Positions 47,481 through 57,460 of a stretch of DNA of 64,000 bases are shown here, one piece after another (position 1 is the stretch's first letter; every line of letters begins with the position of its first letter). The notes below the pieces were generated by a model, which was given only the letters and a program-made list of their open reading frames with translations, ran no database searches and was not told where the DNA came from. The stretch comes from Chamaecyparis obtusa (Eukaryota > Streptophyta > Pinopsida > Cupressales > Cupressaceae). The stretch spans positions 1,525,001 to 1,589,000 of the forward strand of contig BSBK01000760.1 of assembly GCA_027943335.1 (NCBI GenBank), written 5' to 3'. A program made the translations under genes and the position numbers.

Positions 47481-48720
47481 CATTATGCCAATTTGAATCA
47501 TTACAAGCATCTTCAACACTTAAAGGTTTGATTTAAGATAGTAAACATACTGCTTCACTGTTAGCTGATTTCTTTGCTTGTGATCTTGTTAAGACTTTTC
47601 TAATCTAATCTCCAATGATGTCTTTCTTTGAATGGTTTCTAGATTTAAACTTTGGAACTTTAGGTGATGTTGAATCATCAACCTTATGAGTACCTTCCTC
47701 ACTTGTCTCAGGGTCATTGAATAACACATCAATACTATCAAACATTTCCCTAATAACAATCTCACTAGTGGAGGGTATGTGTTCTTCTTCAATCATGGGT
47801 GAGTAATCATGATATCTTTCTTGAACCATAAACTTTTCATGAATCTTAACATGAGCACTTTCAATGATCTTTTTCAATCTTAAATTGAAACATCGATAAG
47901 CTTTAATTTTAGTAGAGTAACCAAGAAAAATACCTTCATCACTTCTTGCATCAAACTTGCCTACTGCTTCTTCCCTCTTGATGTAGCACTTGCTTCCAAA
48001 GATTTTCAAGTATTTTATTGTGGGAACATTACCAAACCATAGCTCATATGGTGTTTTGTCAGCGCCTGGCCTCAATTGAATTCTATTGATGGTGTAGACT
48101 ATTTTATTGACCGCATCTCTCCAATAGGTGTGTGCAAATTTTCCTTCTATCATAATGGTGTGTGTTGTATCAAGAATGATCATATTCCTTCTCTCTACAA
48201 TTCCATTCTACTGAGGGGTTCTAGGTGCACTTAACTATCTCTTTATGCCATGTTCTTTGTAGTACTCATAGAATCTATCAAAGGTGAATTCTCCTCCTCT
48301 ATCTGATCTCAAACATTTTATCTTTAGTCCAGATTCATTCTCAAAGTTAGCTTTGAATATTTTGAACTTTTCAAATGCTTCTGACTTATCTTTCAAGAAC
48401 ACAACCCACATCATCCTAGTATAATCATCAACAAACAAAATGAAATACCTTTCACCATAGTATGATCTTGTTTTAGTTGGGCCACATAGGTCTATATGAA
48501 TCAGATCCAACTTGTTCTCTGCTAGATTGTGCTTGCTCCTGAATGAATTTCTCACATGCTTTCCCATCACACATTCCATGCATATAGTATCAACTATTTT
48601 TGCTATGCTAGGTTGATCTATTACTACCTTTGCATTGCTTATGTTTACTATGTTATCAAAATTTATATGACATAGTCTTTTATGCCACAACTAACTATCA
48701 TCAACTTTAGCAACAAAAAA
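47481..48720 (-). pseudogene. Copia-3 integrase
   Basis: 48235-48690 (151 codons) has MWHKRLCHINF, the zinc finger Cys residues (CMEC), the first Asp (HIDLCGP, residue 67) and second Asp (RSDRGGEF, 130). Two TAGs follow (KR-stop-LSAPRTPQ-stop-NGIVERR, both at expected Gln), then GIVERRNM with the catalytic Glu, and the open piece 47605-48183 with the C-terminal part (WRDAVNKIVYTINR, DEGIFLGYSTK, SEIVIREMFDS). The linker to RT at 47481-47604 has further stops. Confidence 0.92.
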
Positions 48721-50090
48721 ACTTGCTTCTGAATCGAGTTGGTAAGCATTACCTCTTGTAGTTGAGCCTAATGCAATCATAATAGCATCCTTTTTGTTAA
48801 TAATGCATTTTTCATCTTTGAACTCCAACTAATAACCTTTTCCAAGTAACTGTCCAACACTAAGAAGGTTATGTTTCAAACCATCTACATAGAGAACATC
48901 ATCAGTACTATTCTTTCCATCCAAGGTGATGGCTCCTCTACCAACTATGGGTTTAGGAGTGTTGTCTCCAAATCTAACCATGCCACCATTTTATTTTTCC
49001 AGATGAACAAACCTGCTTTTATCACCTGTCATGTGATGTGAACAACCATTGCCTATAATCCAATCTGTCCTTATATTAGCTTGGGAAATCTATGCTAGCT
49101 CTTGGTTCTCTTTCTTATCTTCATGATTTGATTTATTGTTCATTTCCTCCATGATAGCAATAAATCCTATTTCTTCTTCACCTGATTCATCATCTAAAAC
49201 TCCATCTCCAGCATAGTAGCATTCCTTAGAGTACTTAGGCTTGTAATCCTTTTTGAAATTTCTAGCTCTAGTAGGACACTTAGATGCAAAGTGACCGATA
49301 TTATTACATGAAAAGCACTTAAATGGTAATTGACATTTTCCTTTCTTTTCTCTTTTGGCAATCATAGAAATGAAATCATCTAGTGTTTTTTCTTCATCAT
49401 CATCATCATCAAAATTACCAGAAGTGTTTACAAATTTCTTACCATGAATTGTTGCTTTGAAGGTTGTCTCACTCTTTGGTTCTATCTTTAATCTTGAAAT
49501 ATCAAAAGCTAAGATTTTGTTGATCAAGGTATGTAAGCTGCATGATCTCATCAAGGATGTTGATCTTGCTTTCATATTCTAGAGTGAGAATGGTCATTAA
49601 CTTGTGCATAATGTCCTCTAAAATCTCTCCACCATTGTTCCTAATTCTAGCAACTACATCATTTATTCTTTGATTCTAAGCTCTGACATTTTCTTTAGGT
49701 AGCATCTCTAAAGCATTGTATCTTTTCTTCCATGTCTTTATGTGTTCATCCTTTGCTTGTTTGTCTCCTTCAAATATGTCTTCTAGGTGCTTCAATATTT
49801 TGTGGGATGTATCTACCTTTTTTATTTATGAAAACTCACCATCAGATAGGGTGCTGATAAGAGCTTCTTTGGAAAGTGCATTCTAATGAAACTATTCCTT
49901 TTGCCTTTCAATAACATCATCCTTTGCAAGGTCTTCTAAGGTAGGAATCTGGGCTGCTTTGATAGTTACATTAAAAACTTCAAAAGAAATGCACTACAAA
50001 TTGGTCACCATCTTGTTCTTCCAATCAAGATAGTTCTCTCCATCAAACTTAGGAATTTTCTTTCTAAAGAATAACATCTGATCAACCTCA
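48721..50090 (-). pseudogene. Copia-3 gag and protease
   Basis: Gag starts near 50090 (KIPKFDGENYLDWKNKM, the UBN2 start) and reads with several stops to about 49580. The open piece 49090-49575 has a CCHC knuckle (CFSCNNIGHFASKC), a Lys/Tyr-rich stretch and an acidic tail. After a TAG the protease begins with WIIGNGCSHHMTGD, where the catalytic DSG is GNG, so the protease is dead. ITLDGKNSTDDVLYVDGLKHN and LLSVGQLL follow in frame. A stop replaces Trp/Gln before LEFKDEKC. Confidence 0.88.
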
Positions 50091-50110
50091 AGTTGTTAAA
50101 ATTTCTCTCT

Positions 50111-50134
50111 GAGGCACTTGGCTCTAATACCAAT
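50111..50134 (-). other. Copia-3 primer-binding site
   Basis: On the minus strand, after the LTR end CGTAACA: ATTGGTATTAGAGCCAAGTG, one change from the Met-type TTGGTATCAGAGCC site. Confidence 0.88.
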
Positions 50135-51405
50135 TGTTACGAATAGTCCCAAGAGATAACTGACAGGGGGCAGGGTGAATCAGTTATCTGCAAGTTTCAA
50201 TTCTTTATCCAATTAAGTATACTTAAACATAAAGAATAAACACAAAGAAAGAACACATGAACACAACATCAATATTTTGGTTATGGGGAAACCCAAATAG
50301 GTAAAAACCTTGATGGGAATTGACACCTACTAATATTTTGTGCTAGTGTATTATGATCCTTGTTAGAAGATCCTTAACAATGTTAGGAGTTTCTTTACAG
50401 TATATTTAGTACAGTAGACCCAGTCAAGGGTTGGACCCTGTTAGGAGTCTTTACAATAGTACCTATTAGGAGAGAGGACACACTATTTGAGAGCTCACTT
50501 CTCAAAGGGGTGAAGGCTACAACCTTCTAAATAATAGATACACACTATATCTAGATCTTGGTGAACTGTGCTTAGACCTATTGTCTGGATCAGTTCTAAT
50601 GAATAGAACTTACACTTTACTTGGTCATGTAGACCTTCCTCTGATGGTTCAACACTTCACACACTCTACTCTACTCTGCTTAATCAACTATTAACCACAC
50701 TCAAGAAATCACAAATGACTGACTATAAATATCTATCCTCTAAATGATATAGTCAAGTCGGGCTATTAGAACCACCTTGAAATCATATTAGAGAAACCAT
50801 AAAAAATTTGGATAAACATTTTGTCTGCTCTACTATGCACGCAACACATTCTATGACCTGTTCAATAAGATAATTGTAAACGCATGCTACACACTGTCGG
50901 CTCTACCAAAACAATTGGATCTTTCTACTCAAGCTGAATTAAATCATGCCCTCTTAACCAAACATCAATAACTCTTCTCTAAGCTTAACTCCAAGGGTGC
51001 ATACCCAAAAGATAGGCACAACTCTAAAACCAATAAAATCTCTGTCGGCTCTTCTAAATAAACACAGGAAACTACTACTGGCAAATAGCGATTACATAAC
51101 TTCACTTCTACTAAATATCAGACTATGCATCCATGACTAAATCATCACTAACATTTTTTTAACATATATCCAAGCATGCAAGGCTCCATGATAACTATAC
51201 AGACAACCATACATAGAATAATGTCTATTACTCTATTAGGAACACTGCTGACACAAGCTGCTATATAATTGTCTATACTAACAGTTAACCTCTATGCCCA
51301 TGATATCATGCTTATATCATGTCCATGCTACATATACTAAATGCTTACTACATAAGACTTCCACACATGCTACTTCAGTGTTGGCCCGCTGGCAAATCTC
51401 CAACA
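50135..51405 (-). repeat. Shared middle LTR of Copia-3 and Copia-4
   Basis: Plus-strand start TGTTACGAATAGTCCC, end TCTCCAACA. On the left it is next to the Copia-3 primer site (5' LTR role); on the right it is next to a polypurine tract and RNase H end of Copia-4 (3' LTR role). One LTR serving two internal regions is the signature of a tandem array. Confidence 0.93.
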
Positions 51406-51642
51406 ATATCCCCCTTTGGCATTGATGGCAACATGTGGAATGAAAAACCACCACCAACCCAAATGAACATTTCTTTTATAACATTATCCATTTCCTCAAC
51501 TGTACTACTATCATAACTGAATACTTCTCCCCCTTAGTATATTACTCCTCCTTTTTACTTTTTCTTTTAATGACTCTGTATATTACTCCTCCTTTGACAT
51601 CAATGGCAAAGGGTGCCATTCATTTTAAGCACCGATACTACT
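51406..51642 (-). other. Copia-4 polypurine tracts and 3' untranslated region
   Basis: Non-coding, matches 45695-45915 of Copia-3. Contains repeated pyrimidine tracts on the plus strand (ATCCCCCTTTGGC near 51408, TCTCCCCCTTAG near 51527). Ends with CTACT (51638-51642), left copy of the solo-LTR target duplication. Confidence 0.75.
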
Positions 51643-53216
51643 TGGTGCAGGAGCACCTTCTCTACATTTAACAAGCACTCCTATGGAACCTATGATTTCA
51701 CACTAAGGTCCTTAGAGGCCTCTACTCATGCTTAGAACAAGGGTTAAGTATTGGATCTCTTTGTAAGGCCATAGTTCCAAGATTGGCATTTTATGAGACC
51801 TTGGTCTAACTAGTGGTCATTAATGATCCAACACCCTAGTCATAGGTAATATTGTTTTTTCTATGTTTGGATTGATTAGGGATCATCAAAATAACGTTAG
51901 GGCCAAGTTTGGTCTTTAGATTTGCAAGATAACAAAATAGGCAAAAGTTGCTCTAAAAGTTGTCAAGCAACTTTCGAGCAACTTTCTAAAAGTTGTCAAA
52001 ACTTGTAATTACCTCTCCCAAATGGCTAGTTGGTTCAAAAAACTTATGTAACTATTGGGATTGCCTACATAATCCCTTATAGGTAGGTGGTAGGCTAAGC
52101 AAATGTAATTTGGCAATTAATCAATAAAATCTCAACCATTTCCCTCCAATCCTTGAGAATAGTGCCCTGGTATGGACAGGCACAGACCTGTGTGCATGAG
52201 TTTTTGAGTTTAATAGTTTTTGTGTCCAATCCACTTTCAGATGCAATTGGTTTCAGGATTTAAATCATCCTAGATCAGAAGTTATCAAGGTTTTTGTGTG
52301 CTTGCCCAGATTGAGGGTTTTTACAGTAGGTTTCCGATAGGGCTTGCTCTTTTGACCCAATTCCACCATGGGAATCTGATGCCCCTTGGTGGAATTCAAC
52401 CTTTTTTTATGTTCTTTTAGAAAATGTAGGTTAGAGGTGGAGTGCTATAGGGAGGTGTGTTTTCCACAAAGCCCTAGGTGTACCATATGTGCACCTACCA
52501 GTGACTTAGGACAGTCATGATAAAATCCAGTTGGGGATTCATCAAGATCCAAAATTTAGGATTTGGAGCCCTTATACATAACCTAAAAGGATCCCATCAT
52601 TTATCTTACCATTTGCTTGGAGGAAGAGGCACCTGTAGTGCAAACCAGACCTAATTAGGCCTGTTAGCCCTATCCCAAATTTTTCTAAATCAGTAACCTC
52701 CTTTTGGTTTCAAGTCCTGGTGCTTGGATATGTTCCATCAGCCCCAAAAGGGTATCAAGATCCTCAACCTAATCTACACTTTGTTTGGAATGATTTTGAA
52801 CTAGGTTCAAAACACTAGTTTGAAAAGGCTACAAGCCTAGAATTGGTGTTGTGAAGCAACTTGGTGTTATGAGTTTCCCATTGGTGAAAAAACCATTGGA
52901 ACTATCAAAATAGGACCTAAATAGGCTAAATTAGTTTTTTTAGCCACCCTTGGTCTTAATATACATTTCATGGGGTTTGAGTACTTATTTTCCTAAGGAG
53001 ACCTCTTGGTGAACTCTTGGTTTTGGGTGCTTAGGACTTTGGCAAGCCTGGTGATTAGGTTCTATTGCATTGTAGGGTTGTGATAACCTTCTCCAAGTCC
53101 TTTTTTCATACCTATGATAGGTATTTAGCACTTGACCCCTTCACCTTGGGTGTTGAGGGATTAAAATCTTGCCATTTACCACTGTTTGAAGGCTTTCACT
53201 GACCACTGGTGCATCA
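51643..53216. mobile_element. Solo LTR in Copia-4
   Basis: A 1,574-base non-coding insertion absent from Copia-3. It starts TGGTGCAGGAGC and ends GGTGCATCA; inverted ends TGRTGCA. CTACT occurs on both sides (51638-51642 and 53217-53221), a perfect 5-bp target duplication, while Copia-3 has a single CTACT at this place. No coding region and no second LTR or primer site, so a recombined solo LTR. The family is unknown; the ends resemble those of the block at 7486-8404. Confidence 0.88.
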
Positions 53217-53415
53217 CTACTCCTGAGGTAGAGTAGTGAACCTTCCATCAGTCCCTAAGAACTGATGCCTTTCCTTCTTTCTTCTATTTAGAAATAGGGA
53301 AGGGAATTACTCCCAACTTCTCCCTAAGATACTCAAAAGTAGCCTTTGGCAAGGGCTTTGTAAATATGTCTTCCAATTGATCTTTGGTACTCACATAGTC
53401 CAACTTGACTTCTTT
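53217..53415 (-). other. Copia-4 RNase H C-terminal end, degenerate
   Basis: Matches the RNase H end of Copia-3 (FTKPLPKDT region on the minus strand) with stops; contains CTACT (53217-53221), right copy of the solo-LTR target duplication. Confidence 0.7.
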
Positions 53416-54760
53416 CTATGCTACTTCCTTTATTAGGAAGTGATACTTGATCTCAATGTGCTTTAACTTTGCATGCATCATAGGGTTCTTTGACATATTG
53501 ATAGTGCTAGTGTTATCACAATGAATAACAATAGGATAATCAATCAGAATTCCAAAATCCTTTATCATCTGCTTGATCCAAATAATTGTAGAACAATTCA
53601 AGGCTGCTACAACATACTTGGCTTTTTCTATTGACTGAGAAATACAAAATTGTTTCTTGCTTGTCCAAGTGACAAGTCTATCACCAAGAAACACTGCTTC
53701 ACCTGATGTACTCTTTCTATCATCAACACATCCTGCCCAATCTGCATCAGTGTACACATGAAGCTCAACATTTTCTAAATTAGGATACTATAGACCATAA
53801 TCTATGGTGCCCTGCAAGTATCTCAATATTGTCTTTACTGCCATGAGGTGACTTTTCTTAGGTTCTTTTGCAAATCTTCCAGCTATGCCAACTGCATTGG
53901 AAATATCAGGTCTAGTTTGAGTAAGATAAATGAGTTTACCAATCATAGACTTGTACAATGTTGTATCCACTACTGGTGAGTCATCTTCTTTTGTAAGTTT
54001 GCATCCAGTGATCATAGATGTTCCTACTGGTTTGCAATCATCCATCTTGAAGTTCTTCAATATTTCTTTCACATACTTCGACTGAATAATGAAAATAACT
54101 TTCTCTATCTGCTGCACATTTAATCCCAAAAAGTATTTGATAGGACAAATCATACTCATCTCAAATTCATTTTGCATCTCCTTAGCAAATTTTTCACTTA
54201 GTTTGTCATTACCTACAAAGATAATGTCATCAAAAAATATAGCTACAAGTAGTAGATGTTCAGATGTCTCTCTAATGAATAGATTACAATTTGTTGCTCC
54301 TTTCTTGAATCCAATCTTTGTTAGATATCCATCTAGTCTCTCATACCATGCTCTAGGGGCTCGCTTAAATCCATAGAGGGCCTTCTTTATTCTACATACC
54401 ATATTAGGTCTATTTGATAAGGTGAATCCTTCTAGCTGCTCAATGTATACTTCTTCTTTCAAATCTCCATTCAGGAATGCTGACTTGACATCAATCTGAT
54501 ATACCTTGAAGTTTTTGACTATAGCATAAGCTATAAAAAAATTAATAGCTTCTAATATGCTCATAGGTGCAAATGTGTTTGAATTGTCAATGCCTTCTCT
54601 TTGCACATATCCCTTACATACTAACCTTGCTTTATTTTTTACTACTGTACCATCTTCATTCATCTTGTTTCTAAATATCCACTTTCTTCCATTCACATTC
54701 TTACCACTAGGTCTTGGGACCAGTTCCCAAGTGTCATTCTTAATAATCTAATCAAGTTCT
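53416..54760 (-). pseudogene. Copia-4 reverse transcriptase and RNase H
   Basis: Open pieces 53788-54696 (302 codons) and 53416-53757 (113 codons) are separated by a TAG that replaces Trp in YGLWYPNL. RT has TKWIFRNK-type start ([10 protein letters not shown]), [13 protein letters not shown] with the catalytic Asp, [10 protein letters not shown] and [10 protein letters not shown]. RNase H begins YTDADWAGCVDD with both Asp residues intact (unlike Copia-3) and has SQSIEKAKYV in place of SQSTAEAEY and HCDNTSTIN. Slightly better kept than Copia-3 in the active sites but split by the stop. Confidence 0.92.
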
Positions 54761-55458
54761 TCTTTCATAGCATCATGCCAATCTGAATCATTACAATCAT
54801 CTTCAACACTTAAAGGTTAGATCTGAGATAGTAAACATACCCCTTCACTATTAGCTAAGTTATTTGCTTGTGATCTTGTTAAGACTTTGTTGCTCTGATC
54901 TCCAATGATGTATTTCTTGGAATGGTATCTAGATGTAAACTTTGGAACTTTAGGTGATACTGACTCATCAGTCTTAGAAGTAACTTCTTCACCTATCTCA
55001 GGGTCATTAAATAACACATTAATACTGTCAAACATTTCCTTAATAACTATCTCACTAGTGGAGGGTTTGGGTTCTTCTTCAATCATGATATCTTTCTTGA
55101 ACCATAAACTTTTTATCAATCTTAACATGAACACTTTCAATGATCTTTTTCAATCTTAAATTGAAATATCTATAAGCTTTAATTTTAGTAGAGTAACCAA
55201 GAAAAATACCTTCATCACTTCTTGCATCAAACTTGCCTACTGTTTCATCCCTCTTGATGTAGCACTTTCTTCCAAAGCTTCTAAAGTATTTTATTGTGAG
55301 AACATTACCAAACCATATCTCATATGGTGTTTTGTCAGTTCCTGGCCTCAATTGAATTCTATTGATGGTGTACACTGTTGTATTAACTACATCTCTCCAA
55401 TAGGTGTGTGCAACTTTTCCTTCTATCATAATGGTGTGTGTTGTAGCAAGAATGGTCC
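54761..55458 (-). pseudogene. Copia-4 integrase C-terminal part
   Basis: Two overlapping open pieces: 55079-55458 (TTHTIMIEGKVAHTYWRDVVN, DEGIFLGYSTK, IKAYRYFNLRLKK) and 54817-55140 (SEIVIKEMFDSI, then YHSKKYIIGDQ), joined by a frameshift with a short deletion near 55085. They follow 47500-48170 of Copia-3. The catalytic core is not in the window because Gypsy-B begins at 55459. The apparent N-terminal extension of the upstream frame (to 55498) is Gypsy-B sequence. Confidence 0.9.
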
Positions 55459-55719
55459 TGTTGGGTATCCTAAAAGTTTTTTGAGGTTTGAAGTCCAATT
55501 CCTGGTTTAAGTCTCCATGCGAGTGTTATTCCTGGACTAGGGTTTGTATAGTGTCGTGAAAATAGTTTTTGACATGTTCAGAAAAACTCTTACCCTAGGT
55601 CTTGTCTTTCAAAATGTTTCCAATTCGTTTCCAAAATTCATGTGGCCCTCTTGTTTCTTTTTCTTGGTTACCTTTAAGTCACTTAAGTTGCTATTTGTGC
55701 ATGTGCTTATTAGCCCCAA

Positions 55720-57010
55720 GTGTTCACCGAATCAGGAAGTGTCTTATCAAATTTTAAAACAATCTGGCAATTCAGCGAATGAGTCATGTTCATGTTCACT
55801 ATTAATATCAGTCCCAAGTTCTCTAGATTTTCTAGTGGTTATCCCAAACATCCAGCGAATTGGTGAATGCATTAAAGCCAAGCTTTTTGATTACTTTGTT
55901 TGCTAAGTCTCCAAGTGTTTCGGCGGTTTCATTTTCCTTTCCGAGAACTAGCGAATGGTGGTTATCTCCAGTTCTCGCAATATTTGGCGGTCTTTTGAAA
56001 CCATTTAGCGACTCAGCGAACACTTTGTTGGCTTGTTCTCAGAATCTAGCGGTCAAGGGTCATTTCAACTAGAGAATTAGAGAATACCATGGATTGCTTT
56101 CATGATCAACGGCCCTGTTTTAATCTCAAAATATTTGTGGGTCCTGCATATTTGATCTGGCGAATGAGCGACTGAATACTTATAATGCTATCCTCTAAAT
56201 TTGGCGGTTCTGATGGTTTGCCCAAAAGATTTCAGCGGAGATAAGTTTTCTCACATTTGCTTATTCTCAGAATAAGTTGGTGACATGATAAACCATTTAG
56301 CGATTCAGTGAAGCCTTTGGTCGCTAGTTCTCTTGATAAAAGGATAAAGGTTAACACAATCTAGCGAATAAGTGAATCAATGGATGATGAGTTTTAAGGC
56401 TTCAGTCGCTTATTCTCGAAATGAAATTTTCACTGATATGCAGTATTTGGAGAACTAGCGAATGCTCTTTGTTCGCTGATTCTTAGAATTAAATGATTAA
56501 GGGTTTTGTTATTCAGAGAACTAGCGATAGCCATCGATTGATGAAGATCAACGGTCAATCTGGAATCCTGGTATAAAGTGATGATTAAGCTAAATGATTT
56601 AGCGACTCAGCGAAGCCAGTGGTCACCAGTTCTCCAGACAGTCAAGTGGTTAAGTATATCTTTAAGCGAATGCGTGAACCCTTTGTTCACTAGATCTCTA
56701 GGAAAATTGACCATCAGTCATAATATTAAGAGAATGGGAGGTGGCTTTGTTCGTTGGTTCACCGAATGGTAATTGCAGTTAACTGTTTAAGCAGAAGCCC
56801 TTTGTTCGCTGATTCACGAAATGCATGGATGGTTAAGGATAGGATTCCGAGAACCCGCGAAGCTAGTAGTCGCTAGTTCTCCAAATGTGAACCAGGATTA
56901 AACAGGGATTCAGAGAACCAGCAAAGCCAGTGGTCGCCAGTTCTCTAGTTGCTAGCTAGGGTTAGCATTCTATTCAGCGATTAAGAGAAGCCAATAGTCG
57001 CTGGTTCGCT
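55720..57010 (+). repeat. Array of imperfect GCGA/TCGC palindromes
   Basis: Some 20 occurrences of AGCGAA, AGCGAC, TCGCTGGTTC and TCGCYAGTTCTC at roughly 40-100 base intervals. The best units are palindromic: 56912-56946 has AGAGAACCAGC and GCCAGTTCTCT as arms, and 56849-56882 has GAGAACCCGCGA and TCGCTAGTTCTC. The units are degenerate, not a clean tandem repeat. The CpG-containing core stands out from the AT-rich surroundings. Confidence 0.75.
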
Positions 57011-57460
57011 AAATGGGCTCAGATGGAAAAGGTCATAAAGGGAAAAGAAAAAGGACCGTTGCCACATAGATAAAGTACTTTGTCGATATGGACATGAAAC
57101 CAGTAAGCCATCAAATCAGCTTCAAGAAGAAAGATTGCATGACGCAAATAGTTTTAAAGTACAGAATCGTGATCATTCCCTCTTCACCTTGTTTTCAAGT
57201 AGTTTAATCTATCTGTCAACATTCGGACATGGCGAGCTCAAAATTTGAAATCTGAGGGTACATGAAATTGAATATGGGATTAATTAAGGAGATTTGCATT
57301 AACTATGGTAGTTGCACACCTTGGATTCATATCGATAAGTAAGTTGAAGCTCATTGTTTATTTGTTCAGTCTCAGTTGTTAAGAGTTTCTATTTGTCCAG
57401 AGCATTTTCGAGCATAAAGCATTTGAGATACAAAGAATTGAAGGTGTTTCTATAGAAAGG

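Larger units (their letters stand above)
44421..51405 (-). mobile_element. Copia-3: complete Ty1/Copia element, left member of a tandem pair
   Basis: Minus strand, with 3' LTR 44421-45694, coding region and 5' LTR 50135-51405. Its 5' LTR is at the same time the 3' LTR of Copia-4, since the 3' internal sequence of a second copy follows directly at 51406. GTAAT (44416-44420) would be the left target duplication; the right flank is outside the window. Confidence 0.92.
51406..55458 (-). mobile_element. Copia-4: second internal region of the tandem pair, truncated
   Basis: Begins ATATCCCCCTTTGGCATTG right after the shared LTR and follows Copia-3 colinearly through RNase H, RT and part of integrase, then stops at 55458 where Gypsy-B starts. 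A solo LTR (51643-53216) is inserted in its 3' untranslated region. Gag, the rest of integrase and any 5' LTR would be to the right of Gypsy-B, outside the window. Sequence is very close to Copia-3, so they are the same family. Confidence 0.92.

Noticed and set aside
55720..57010. CRISPR or clean satellite array
   Set aside because: Unit length and spacing vary and units are degenerate palindromes, so neither fits.
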